A DNA stretch of 37,014 nucleotides from UBA3478 sp049596955 (GTDB taxonomy: Bacteria > Bacteroidota > Bacteroidia > Flavobacteriales > Flavobacteriaceae). Where the stretch lies: assembly GCA_049596955.1 (NCBI GenBank), contig JBMYMD010000018.1, forward strand, positions 1 to 37,014, read 5' to 3'. Under the pieces are notes generated by a model that was not told where the DNA came from, ran no database searches, and saw only the letters and a list, made by a program, of their open reading frames with translations. Positions 13,892 through 22,142 of this stretch are shown in pieces. A program made the position numbers and the translations under genes. Positions within the stretch are counted from its first letter, which is position 1; every line of letters begins with the position of its first letter.

Positions 13892-16800
13892 CTAAGAATT
13901 TAAAATCCAGTTTCTAGCGTTTTCAAAGGCTTTGATCCAGGGAGATAATCGATGATCGTCCCCATCTGGATAATGCGCCCAATTCCAACTAAAAATAGAA
14001 CGCTCCATATGAGGCATAGAAACTAAATGACGTCCGCTAGCATCGCAGAGCATGGCTGCATTCAAATCACTGCCATTAGGGTTGGCAGGGTAGGCGTCGT
14101 AACTATAGGTGCTCACAACATTATATTTGTGAGCAGATTCAGGTAGTCTGAAATTTCCTTCACCGTGAGAAACCCATACACCTAATTCACATCCTTCCAT
14201 GTTCGATAGCATCACAGAATTATTGGCCTCAATTTTCACTCCAATAAAGTTACTTTCGTGTTTATTCGACTTATTGTGTATCATCTTTCCGTGAACTTCG
14301 TGTTCTGGATAGATCAGTTCGAGTTCCATAAACAGCTGGCATCCATTGCAAATCCCAATAGATAGCGTATCAGGTCTATTGAAAAACGCATCTAAAGCAG
14401 CACGTGCATTAGCATTGAATTTAAAAGCTCCAGCCCAACCTTTTGCACTTCCGAGAACATCAGAGTTCGAAAACCCTCCAACAGCCGCTAAAAGCTGAAT
14501 ATCCTCGAGATTTTCTTTTCCGGAAATCAGGTCAGTCATGTGAATGTCTTTAACTTCAAAACCCGCTAAATAAAGTGCATTGGCCATTTCTCTTTCTGAA
14601 TTGCTCCCTTTGTCTCTTAAAACTCCAGCTAGGGGTTTATTCTGAGGTTTTGAAGGAATTTCTCCATCAAAATCAGTCGGAAATGTATAGCGTAATGGCT
14701 GATTCTTATAATTTTCAAAACGATCTTTGGCAAGACCATTTGCAGTTTGCAGCTCGTCCATACGGTAGGATGTGGTATACCACAAATCTCTGAATCGCGC
14801 CACCGGTATGCCCATTTCTACGCTGTTATTTTTAATTGCTAGCGTTTCTGAGCTGCAGAATTGACCAATTTTAATAGCGGCAATTGGACAATCTTTAATC
14901 CAGTGTTCTGAATCTGCTGTCAATTGCACGAGGATACCGCTGTTTTCTGCGAAGAGTAACTTGACAAAGTCAGCTTGACCTAATTCGCTCAAATCGATTT
15001 CTGCTCCCAAATTTTGAGTTGAGAAGCACATTTCAAGTAAACAAGTAATGAGTCCTCCAGAGGAAATATCGTGACCTGCACAGATTTTATCGGTTTTGAT
15101 ACCTTCTTGCATGAAATCAAAAGTTTGTGCAAAATCCTTTGCGCTAGCAATGCCACTGGTTTTTTGGCCAATAGCATTTAAACTTTGGGCAAAACTCGAT
15201 CCGCCTAATGCTAAATCTTCTTGTGATAAATTGATGTAGTAAAGTGAGCCCTGATCTAGCTTTCCAACCGGTTCAATTACCTTGGTGAAATCAGAACATT
15301 GCCCTGCTGCTGAGATAATTACAGTTCCCGGTGAAAGTACCTCTTTATCTGAGTACTTTTGTTTCATCGAGAGTGAATCTTTACCTGTTGGAATATTAAT
15401 TCCAAGTTCAATGGCAAAGTCACTAGCTGCTTGTACTGCTTTGTATAAACGCTCGTCTTCGCCTTCATTATTGCAGGGCCACATCCAATTGGCCGAAAGC
15501 GATACACTTTGAATCCCTTTTTCGAGAGGTGCCCAAATGATGTTTGTAAGTGCTTCGGCAATACTGTTCTGACTTCCTGCTATAGGATTTATTAGACCTG
15601 AGATTGGAGAATGACCAATTGAGGTGGCGATACCTTTACGGCTAACGTAATCTAAAGCCATTACACCACAATTATTGAGGGGTAATTGTAATTCACCTAC
15701 ACATTGTTGAATGGCTACCTTTCCGCCAACACAACGGTCAACTTTGTTGGTCAACCAATCTTTACAAGCCACTGCCTCAAGTTGAAGCACGTTTTCAAGA
15801 TAGTCTAAGACATAATCAATTTGATAGCTGAGGTCTTCATAGAGACGAGGAGTCGTAGAATCTGTAATTATCGTTTTTGGAGAATTGCCAAATAAACCAG
15901 AGAGTTCTAAATCTATGGCTTTTTTAGACTTGTCAGATGCTGCGAATTCAAAATGCATATCTTCGGTTACTTCACCTACGATAAACATAGGCGCTTGTTC
16001 TCTTTCTGCAATAGTTCGGAGCAGTTCTTCATCTTTCGGATCGATAATTAACCCCATTCGTTCTTGGGATTCATTGCCGATGATTTCTTTTTCAGATAGG
16101 GTGGGATCCCCAATCGGTAATTTGTTGATGTCTATTTTACCTCCTGTATCTTCAACTAATTCTGAAAGACAATTCAAGTGTCCTCCAGCTCCGTGATCAT
16201 GTATTGAAACAATTGGATTTTCAGTTCGCTCTACAAGGGCTCTTATGGTATTTGCAACACGCTTTTGCATTTCAGGATTAGATCGTTGCACCGCATTGAG
16301 CTCTAAAGCTGTGTTAAAGGCACCGGTGTCTGCAGAGGATACTGCTGCACCTCCCATACCAATTCTGTAATTGTCACCTCCGAGAATAACGATGAGGTCT
16401 CCTTTTTTTGGCTTTTTCTTGAAGGCGTATTTTTTTAATCCGTAACCAACTCCACCAGCTAGCATGATGACCTTGTCGAAACCTAAATGGCGCTGGTCAA
16501 AATCAGCGGCTTCCTCATGGTGCTCAAAGGTTAATAGTGAACCTGCAATAAGCGGCTGTCCGAATTTGTTTCCAAAGTCAGACGCACCATTAGAAGCTTT
16601 AATTAAAATGTCTGTGGGGTTTTGATAAAGCCATTTTTTTTCGCCTAACTTTTGTTCCCAAGCTAAAGGGGGAGATGTTCTTGGATATGAAGTCATGTAA
16701 ACAGCTGTTCCTGCCAGAGGAATAGAACCTTGGCCACCGGCTAATCGATCTCTAATCTCACCACCAGAACCTGTTGCTGCTCCATTAAAAGGCTCTACGG

Positions 16801-17557
16801 TTGTTGGAAAGTTGTGGGTTTCGGCTTTGAGTGATAAAATAGTATCTGTTTCTTGTTCTGTATACAAGGATGCTTTTTCGGGATCCTTGGGAGCAAATTG
16901 AATCGCTTTGGGTCCATTGATAAAGGCAACATTATCCTTATAAGCCGATACGATTTCGTTGGGATTGGTCTTAGCTGTTTTTTTGATTAAAGCAAAAAGT
17001 GAATCGGATTGTTCTTCATTGTTGAGTATAAAACTCCCATTGAAAATTTTATGTCTGCAGTGTTCAGAGTTGACCTGAGAAAAACCAAATACTTCTGCAT
17101 CTGTCAAGGGGCGTCCCAATTCTTTTGACAATTGATTGAGGTAGTCAATTTCATCTTGACTCAAGGCTAGCCCTTCTTCTTTGTTGTAGTTTTCGATATC
17201 TGTGATGTCTTCCAATTGATCAGATACCACATCAATTTTAAACAAGTCTTGATTCAGTAAATCGTACTTCTGCATCAGCATTGGATCGTACGAAATTTGA
17301 TCTGAAGTGGGAAGGTACTCTTCAACACGAGTAATGCTAAAAATCCCCATATTTTTGAGGATGTCAGTAGCATTTGTACTCCAAGGTGTAAGCATACTTG
17401 CTCTAGGACCTATGAAGTTACCTGATACTTCTTTGGTATTGCTCAGTAAGTTTGCGTTTAAAACCCAATTTAGTTTTTCGATGCTGTTCTGGTCTAGTGG
17501 GGTGGATGAAGATGCAGCAAAAATATGGTTGTTGGGGTTGCTGAAAAAGTAGATCAT
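13892..17557 (-). CDS. purL: Phosphoribosylformylglycinamidine synthase (single-chain PurL)
   Basis: A 1221-residue FGAM synthase for step four of purine biosynthesis, converting FGAR, glutamine and ATP to FGAM. This is the large single-chain form, with a PurS-like N-terminus, the central synthetase halves and a C-terminal glutaminase. The N-terminus MIYFFSNPNNHIFA is typical of Bacteroidota PurL. Diagnostic segments include NSEHCRHKIF, SLKAETHNFPTTVEPFNGAA and FGQPLIAGS. The glutaminase triad is C1070 (GICNGCQLF), H1183 and E1185 (MPHMERS). All catalytic features are intact. It starts 30 nt downstream of the rRNA methyltransferase stop. No purine riboswitch is visible, as expected inside an operon. 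Confidence 0.96.
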   Translation of the reverse strand: MIYFFSNPNNHIFAASSSTPLDQNSIEKLNWVLNANLLSNTKEVSGNFIGPRASMLTPWSTNATDILKNMGIFSITRVEEYLPTSDQISYDPMLMQKYDLLNQDLFKIDVVSDQLEDITDIENYNKEEGLALSQDEIDYLNQLSKELGRPLTDAEVFGFSQVNSEHCRHKIFNGSFILNNEEQSDSLFALIKKTAKTNPNEIVSAYKDNVAFINGPKAIQFAPKDPEKASLYTEQETDTILSLKAETHNFPTTVEPFNGAATGSGGEIRDRLAGGQGSIPLAGTAVYMTSYPRTSPPLAWEQKLGEKKWLYQNPTDILIKASNGASDFGNKFGQPLIAGSLLTFEHHEEAADFDQRHLGFDKVIMLAGGVGYGLKKYAFKKKPKKGDLIVILGGDNYRIGMGGAAVSSADTGAFNTALELNAVQRSNPEMQKRVANTIRALVERTENPIVSIHDHGAGGHLNCLSELVEDTGGKIDINKLPIGDPTLSEKEIIGNESQERMGLIIDPKDEELLRTIAEREQAPMFIVGEVTEDMHFEFAASDKSKKAIDLELSGLFGNSPKTIITDSTTPRLYEDLSYQIDYVLDYLENVLQLEAVACKDWLTNKVDRCVGGKVAIQQCVGELQLPLNNCGVMALDYVSRKGIATSIGHSPISGLINPIAGSQNSIAEALTNIIWAPLEKGIQSVSLSANWMWPCNNEGEDERLYKAVQAASDFAIELGINIPTGKDSLSMKQKYSDKEVLSPGTVIISAAGQCSDFTKVIEPVGKLDQGSLYYINLSQEDLALGGSSFAQSLNAIGQKTSGIASAKDFAQTFDFMQEGIKTDKICAGHDISSGGLITCLLEMCFSTQNLGAEIDLSELGQADFVKLLFAENSGILVQLTADSEHWIKDCPIAAIKIGQFCSSETLAIKNNSVEMGIPVARFRDLWYTTSYRMDELQTANGLAKDRFENYKNQPLRYTFPTDFDGEIPSKPQNKPLAGVLRDKGSNSEREMANALYLAGFEVKDIHMTDLISGKENLEDIQLLAAVGGFSNSDVLGSAKGWAGAFKFNANARAALDAFFNRPDTLSIGICNGCQLFMELELIYPEHEVHGKMIHNKSNKHESNFIGVKIEANNSVMLSNMEGCELGVWVSHGEGNFRLPESAHKYNVVSTYSYDAYPANPNGSDLNAAMLCDASGRHLVSMPHMERSIFSWNWAHYPDGDDHRLSPWIKAFENARNWILNS

Positions 17558-17587
17558 AATTACTTGTTGTTTGACAAAATTAGAACA

Positions 17588-18802
17588 TTAGGTTTGATGT
17601 TCAAACTGCGCCATAAAAAAGCCATCATACCCATTTTTGTGGGCATATAAGGTCTTTTTTTCAGTGCAAATAAAAGATTCGCCAGCAGGGCTTTTAAGAA
17701 AGGTTTCTACCTGCCTCTCGTTTTCTTGAGGAAGTATAGAACAGGTGGCATAAACGAGTTTTCCTCCGGGTTTAAGCATTGCTGAATATTCTTGTAACAG
17801 TTGTTGCTGCGTTTCTTTTAATTTGTCTAAGTGTTCAGGTTGCAGCTTCCATTTGGCATCGGGATTACGTTTTAAAACACCTAAACCACTGCATGGAGCA
17901 TCAATTAGCACACGGTCGGCAGATTGCTTTAATTTTTTTATGGATTTTTTTCCTTCAATTAATCGCGTTTCAATATTGAAAGCGCCAGCTCTTTTAGCTC
18001 TTTTTTTAAGTTCATTTAGTTTGTAAGGAAAGATATCCATTGCGATTAACTGTCCTTTGTTCTGCATCAGAGCAGCTAGGTGTAATGATTTTCCTCCAGC
18101 ACCTGCGCAACAATCAATAACTCGATGTCCTTTTTGGACCTCTAAAAATGGGGCTACCAGTTGAGAGTTAGCATCTTGAATTTCAAAATATCCCTTCTTA
18201 AATGCATTTGTCTTAAATAAATTACTGCGTTCTTTGACAATTAAGGCGCCTGGATAGGCAGATATTCGTTCGGTTAAAATCCCGTCTTTTTCTAAATCAA
18301 TAATGAGCTCTTTTTCAGTGCACTTGAGCGTGTTGACCCGCAAAACTACTTCAGCAGGTTGATTTAAGGCATGAATTTCTTTTTCCCAAAGTTCTAGGCC
18401 GAGTTGAGTGCGTCCGACTTGATCAATCCAATCAGGAATGGATTCCTTGTAGACAAAAGACTTGCTGCTTTCGTAATAGCGACCTCGAATGCGGCGTACA
18501 GGTGTCTTCTCAAATTCTTTCCATTCGGGCAATTCAAAATTGTTTAAAACAATCCAAATGGAAATCAATCTCCAAATTTCTGTGGTGTGCAGTGGTGTTT
18601 TTACGCCTGCAATGTGCAAGTACATCCTTTGATTACGAACAATGTCGTACACCGTTTGGGCGATGAAGGCTCTGTCTCTAGAGCCCCAACGCTTATCTTT
18701 TTTTAATACGCTTTCAATGACTTTGTCCGCGTATTTACGTTGATTAATAATGAGATGAAGGGCCTCTATACAGGCCAAAACCAAATTTCGGTGAAATCGC
18801 AT
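17588..18802 (-). CDS. RsmB/NOP2-type RNA (cytosine-5) methyltransferase
   Basis: A 404-residue SAM-dependent RNA m5C methyltransferase resembling RsmB. The N-terminal 130 or so residues are helical and NusB-like. The SAM-binding motif is VIDCCAGAGGKSLHLA, with an acidic residue in AMDIFP. The two catalytic cysteines are C304 in DAPCSGLG and C354 in YATCSILP; in this family the TCS cysteine attacks the base and the PCSG cysteine helps release the product. The likely target is 16S rRNA, but other RNA targets exist in the family. A weak TATCTTCG box on the minus strand about 20 nt upstream could be a -7 element; no good -33 element accompanies it. Confidence 0.92.
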   Translation of the reverse strand: MRFHRNLVLACIEALHLIINQRKYADKVIESVLKKDKRWGSRDRAFIAQTVYDIVRNQRMYLHIAGVKTPLHTTEIWRLISIWIVLNNFELPEWKEFEKTPVRRIRGRYYESSKSFVYKESIPDWIDQVGRTQLGLELWEKEIHALNQPAEVVLRVNTLKCTEKELIIDLEKDGILTERISAYPGALIVKERSNLFKTNAFKKGYFEIQDANSQLVAPFLEVQKGHRVIDCCAGAGGKSLHLAALMQNKGQLIAMDIFPYKLNELKKRAKRAGAFNIETRLIEGKKSIKKLKQSADRVLIDAPCSGLGVLKRNPDAKWKLQPEHLDKLKETQQQLLQEYSAMLKPGGKLVYATCSILPQENERQVETFLKSPAGESFICTEKKTLYAHKNGYDGFFMAQFEHQT

Positions 18803-18829
18803 TGCGCTTAATTAAAGCTGCGAAGATAC

Positions 18830-19309
18830 TTAAGGATTTCGTGCTTTGTCTTTTCTTCGGTATCGTTTTATGAGATTTTCTTTAAAATCATCTTCAGCCT
18901 TGTATTGATCAAGGATTTTACTTGAAGGAAGAATGGTTTTTAATTCTTCAAAATAGCGGAGTTTTTCTTGATGTCTTTCAATTTCAATTTTAGACATCTC
19001 ATCTAAGAAATAAGAAGAATCCTCCTCACTAGCTTGTTCACCTAATTCTCTGAATTTTCTAAGCTGTTTTTTTTCTCTAGCATGTAATCCCCAAATGATT
19101 TCTTGGTGTTTGTCGTGTACCGGCCAAAACGCACTTTTTTCTTTTTCAGTAAAGCTTATATTTTCATTGAAATACTGTCTTTTAATCGTTTTCATTCGTT
19201 CCATTCTTTCTTCGAATGATCTTTTTTCTTGTGCTGTGCCGAAAAGACTAAAAACTAATCCTAAGGTGATCACTAAATATTGGTAGTATTTAAACGTTGT
19301 AATTTTCAT
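18830..19309 (-). CDS. Secreted Spy/CpxP-like helical protein in the sigma factor operon
   Basis: I choose the ATG at 19309, which gives 159 residues and a signal peptide or anchor (MKITTFKYYQYLVITLGLVF, then SLFGTAQ). An upstream in-frame TTG at 19336 overlaps the previous gene and would spoil the signal. The mature protein is highly charged and helical, beginning EKRSFEERMERMKTIKRQYF, with the segment NISFTEKEKSAFWPVHDKHQ and long coiled-coil-like stretches up to the Lys/Arg-rich C-terminus. This pattern resembles periplasmic stress sensors of the Spy/CpxP/CnrX type. The gene lies 7 nt downstream of the membrane protein and third in the ECF cassette, so it probably works in the same envelope-stress circuit. 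The specific ligand is unknown. Confidence 0.75.
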   Translation of the reverse strand: MKITTFKYYQYLVITLGLVFSLFGTAQEKRSFEERMERMKTIKRQYFNENISFTEKEKSAFWPVHDKHQEIIWGLHAREKKQLRKFRELGEQASEEDSSYFLDEMSKIEIERHQEKLRYFEELKTILPSSKILDQYKAEDDFKENLIKRYRRKDKARNP

Positions 19310-19316
19310 GTTTAAA

Positions 19317-19721
19317 TTATTCGTTAATGGTCTCAATTAGAAGGGCAAGGTCTTCATTTTGGAGATCCCAATTGATGGCTTCGAAATAAATTTCTATATC
19401 CTCTTTTTCTGCGGATTCTAGGATGACCGCAGACTTGTTGGTATTTTGGTTCATTTCATTTGAAAATGAGGTGGCATACATTACGACCAACAAACTTATA
19501 GCAGCAGCTGTTGCAACGCTCTGTCTAATTAAGGAAACGACTTTGTTACGACGCTTTTTTGCCAAGCTCATCAGGATATTTTGATGAAGTTCTTCAAAAT
19601 AATGCTCAGGCATTCGAAAATCATCCTTTGAAGACCATTTTAAGCGCTCTTCAATCTTTTGATCGAAGTCACTAAAATAGTGCTCCTCAGGCAGTTTAAA
19701 TCCGCGATTAATTTTCTTCAT
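19317..19721 (-). CDS. Small single-pass membrane protein, probable anti-sigma partner
   Basis: A 134-residue protein with one predicted membrane helix at about 66-85 (SLIRQSVATAAAISLLVVMY), a charged N-terminal cytoplasmic part and a short acidic C-terminus. The N-terminal part contains two copies of a P-E-x-Y-F-like motif: LPEEHYFSDFDQKI (10-23) and MPEHYFEELHQNI (37-49). The same motif occurs in small proteins beside ECF factors in Bacteroidota, as far as I recall. The start overlaps the end of the sigma gene by 14 nt, which implies translational coupling and a stoichiometric partner. It has no ZAS motif, so calling it an anti-sigma factor rests on context and topology. Confidence 0.72.
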   Translation of the reverse strand: MKKINRGFKLPEEHYFSDFDQKIEERLKWSSKDDFRMPEHYFEELHQNILMSLAKKRRNKVVSLIRQSVATAAAISLLVVMYATSFSNEMNQNTNKSAVILESAEKEDIEIYFEAINWDLQNEDLALLIETINE

Positions 19722-20262
19722 TAAAGTAATTTTTTATTTTATGGTAAGCGTGATGGTATGAACTTTTCAGTGCCCCTTCACTTTTGTTTAAAATTTTAGC
19801 GATATCGGCATAACTCATTTCATCGTAATACCTCATATTAAACACAATTCGTTGTTTTTCAGGTAATTGAGCAATAGCATTTTGTAACTTATACGCAGTT
19901 TCATCTTCGTTAAAATACGGGTCAGCTACAAGCTTCTCCGCTACTGATGAGATGTATTCCTCATTCGAAACACCTCTTATTCGACTTCTTTTTTTAATAA
20001 AGTCAATACTCTCATTTGTGGCGATTCGATACATCCAAGAATACAACTTACTCTTGTTTTGAAATTGCTCAATATTGAAGAAAACTTTTACGAAAGTGTT
20101 TTGAAGAACATCATCAGCATCATCGTGATTCAGTACAATTCTTCGGATATGCCAATACAAAGGTTCTTTGTATTTGTCTAGCAAAATACGGAAGGCCTGA
20201 TCTCTGGTTTTTCTCTCTTTGAGTTGACGAACTAATGTTGCCTCTTCCTGCAAAATCTTCAA
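19708..20262 (-). CDS. ECF-type RNA polymerase sigma factor
   Basis: A 184-residue sigma-70 family protein of the extracytoplasmic function type. Region 2 includes the segment HDDADDVLQNTFVKVFFNI and the following SKLYSWMYRIATNESIDFIK. Region 4 includes LPEKQRIVFNMRYYDEMSYA and the helix-turn-helix IAKILNKSEGALKSSYHHA. Regions 1.1 and 3 are missing, as usual for ECF factors. The start appears to be a TTG at 20262-20260, because an in-frame TAA lies just upstream and no ATG is nearby; a second TTG is three codons further in. A weak start would keep sigma levels low. A perfect 12-bp palindrome lies about 14 nt upstream. The downstream membrane protein and Spy-like gene complete a three-gene stress cassette. 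Confidence 0.92.
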   Translation of the reverse strand: MKILQEEATLVRQLKERKTRDQAFRILLDKYKEPLYWHIRRIVLNHDDADDVLQNTFVKVFFNIEQFQNKSKLYSWMYRIATNESIDFIKKRSRIRGVSNEEYISSVAEKLVADPYFNEDETAYKLQNAIAQLPEKQRIVFNMRYYDEMSYADIAKILNKSEGALKSSYHHAYHKIKNYFNEEN

Positions 20263-20275
20263 TTTTTATATAAGA

Positions 20276-20287
20276 CGAATATATTCG
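20276..20287. promoter_or_regulatory. 12-bp palindrome upstream of the ECF sigma gene
   Basis: CGAATATATTCG is a perfect palindrome in the 33-bp gap between the ABC exporter stop and the sigma factor start. It lacks a flanking T-run on the minus-strand downstream side, so it does not look like a terminator. It could be an operator or part of an autoregulated promoter; low certainty because it is short and AT-rich. Confidence 0.3.
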
Positions 20288-20295
20288 AAAAAAGT

Positions 20296-22134
20296 TTAAG
20301 CGTCTCCTATATTTTGCAACTCGACTAGCTTGTAATAAACTCCTTTTTTGGAGATAAGCTGCTGGTGATTTCCGTGCTCAACGATTTTTCCTTGATCAAT
20401 AACTGCAATTTGATCGGCATTTGCAATGGTAGATAAACGATGTGCGATTACAATGGCTGTTTTCTCTTTCATCAACCTGTTTAATGCTTCTTGAACTAAT
20501 TTTTCGCTATTGGTATCTAATGCTGAGGTGGCTTCATCTAAGAGTAAAATAGGGGCGTTTTTCAAAACCGCACGGGCAATAGCCAATCGTTGCTTTTGAC
20601 CTCCAGAGAGTTTGCCTCCTGTATCGCCTATGTTGGTCTCGTACTGCATTGGGAGTTGAGTGATGAATTCATGGGCATTAGCTACTTTGGCTGCCTGAAT
20701 AATTTCTTCTTTGGTATAGTTTTCTGCTTGCCCTAGCGCAATATTGTTGGCGACACTATCATTAAATAAAAGTGGTTCTTGTGTGACTACTCCAATTTGT
20801 TCTCGAAGTGTTCTTTTCGTATAGTTTTTAATATTTACATTATCGATACTAATGGCACCAGAATTCACATCGTAGAACCTGCAAAGCAAATGACCTATGG
20901 TTGATTTGCCTCCTCCTGATTGTCCGACTAGCGCAAGAGTTTCACCTTTTTTTAAATCAAAACTCAGATCGTTCAAAACCAAATCAGTCTCATAAGAGAA
21001 ATGTACTTTTTTAAATTGAATTTGAGATTGAAAAGTAGGAATGCTATTTTCTGGACCATCTTCAATATTGTTTTGTTCGTGCAGTATCTCTACAATTCGC
21101 TCAGCGGAGGCCTTTCCTTTTTTGATATTGTAGTTGATTGTAGTGATGTTTTTTACAGGGTTGATAATGGTGTAAAACAATCCGATATAGCCCAAAAATT
21201 CCTGAGGACTGAGTTGATCATCTCCTTGTAAAACGAGCTTACCACCGTACCAAAGTACAGTAAGAACAACCATCACTCCTAAAAATTCGCTCATCGGCGC
21301 TGCCAAGCCTTTGCGTTGTAGCACAGCATTCATGAGTTTTCGAAAGCGAGCTGTCGATGATTTAAATGTGGCGCTGAATCCGGAGTCCGCATTAAAGGCT
21401 TTGATGATTTTGAGTGATGTGAGGCTTTGCTCTAAAAATGAGAGAAATACTCCAGTTTCTTTTTGCGCTTCTAATGATGTAGCTTTTAGTCTCTTACCTA
21501 CACTCGAAATGATAAAACCTGTGATGGGTAAAAACACAAAGACAAATAAGGTTAGATGCGTACTTATGGCAAACATTGAAATCAGTACAAAAACAATAGT
21601 TAATGGTTCTCTAGCAAGAGCTTCTAAACTATTGATGATTGAACCTTCGACTTCTTTGACATCTGAAGTCATCCGCGCTATGAGGTCACCTTTATTGTGA
21701 TTGTTAAAATAGTGGAGCGATAGCGATAGCGATTTGATGTAAAGGGCGTCTTGAATGTCCTTTACCATTCCTGTTCTCAAAAACGAGAGTGCGTAAAGTG
21801 CCAAATACCTAAATAGATTTTTAAAGAAGAAAATTACTGCTGATGCTAGAACGATAAATAGTAAGGCAGCCTCAGGTCCGCTTTGAGTTTCTAACTGGGT
21901 AAGGTAAAAACTCAGCAGTTCTTCGATATAGGTTTTTAGATCTCCAATGGAATTGAAATCTGGCTTTGAATATATTTTTTCTTCTGTATTGAAAAGAATA
22001 CCAAGGGTCGGAATAAAAATTAAAATCGAAAGAACGTTGAAAAATGCATAGAAAATGTTGAAAAGCACATTTAAAACTGCGTTTTTCTTATACTTTATTC
22101 CAAATTTTAAAATATGTGACAGACTATGCTCCAC
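20296..22134 (-). CDS. MsbA-like ABC exporter (fused membrane and ATPase domains)
   Basis: A 612-residue half-size ABC exporter that would act as a homodimer. Residues 1-340 or so hold six membrane helices. The ATPase domain follows, with Walker A GQSGGGKST (K410), signature LSGGQKQRLAIARAVL, Walker B ILLLDEATSALD and switch His in AHRLST. It belongs to the MsbA-like group that flips lipids, lipid A or drugs; the substrate cannot be set by motif. The start is a GTG at 22134-22132, 8 nt after the phosphohexomutase stop, with an in-frame TGA just upstream that excludes a longer protein. A hexanucleotide repeat (AGCGAT three times, 21716-21733) encodes Ser-Leu repeats in the membrane domain. Confidence 0.93.
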   Translation of the reverse strand: MEHSLSHILKFGIKYKKNAVLNVLFNIFYAFFNVLSILIFIPTLGILFNTEEKIYSKPDFNSIGDLKTYIEELLSFYLTQLETQSGPEAALLFIVLASAVIFFFKNLFRYLALYALSFLRTGMVKDIQDALYIKSLSLSLHYFNNHNKGDLIARMTSDVKEVEGSIINSLEALAREPLTIVFVLISMFAISTHLTLFVFVFLPITGFIISSVGKRLKATSLEAQKETGVFLSFLEQSLTSLKIIKAFNADSGFSATFKSSTARFRKLMNAVLQRKGLAAPMSEFLGVMVVLTVLWYGGKLVLQGDDQLSPQEFLGYIGLFYTIINPVKNITTINYNIKKGKASAERIVEILHEQNNIEDGPENSIPTFQSQIQFKKVHFSYETDLVLNDLSFDLKKGETLALVGQSGGGKSTIGHLLCRFYDVNSGAISIDNVNIKNYTKRTLREQIGVVTQEPLLFNDSVANNIALGQAENYTKEEIIQAAKVANAHEFITQLPMQYETNIGDTGGKLSGGQKQRLAIARAVLKNAPILLLDEATSALDTNSEKLVQEALNRLMKEKTAIVIAHRLSTIANADQIAVIDQGKIVEHGNHQQLISKKGVYYKLVELQNIGDA

Positions 22135-22142
22135 GCTTCAAT

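Noticed and set aside
15885..16196. 103-codon open frame on the plus strand inside purL
   Set aside because: It is antisense to the conserved synthetase core of PurL, with a composition biased toward Ser and Pro and no known family. It reflects codon use of the real gene.
21311..21700. 129-codon open frame on the plus strand inside the ABC exporter
   Set aside because: It is antisense to the membrane domain of an intact exporter, with no promoter or recognisable domain.
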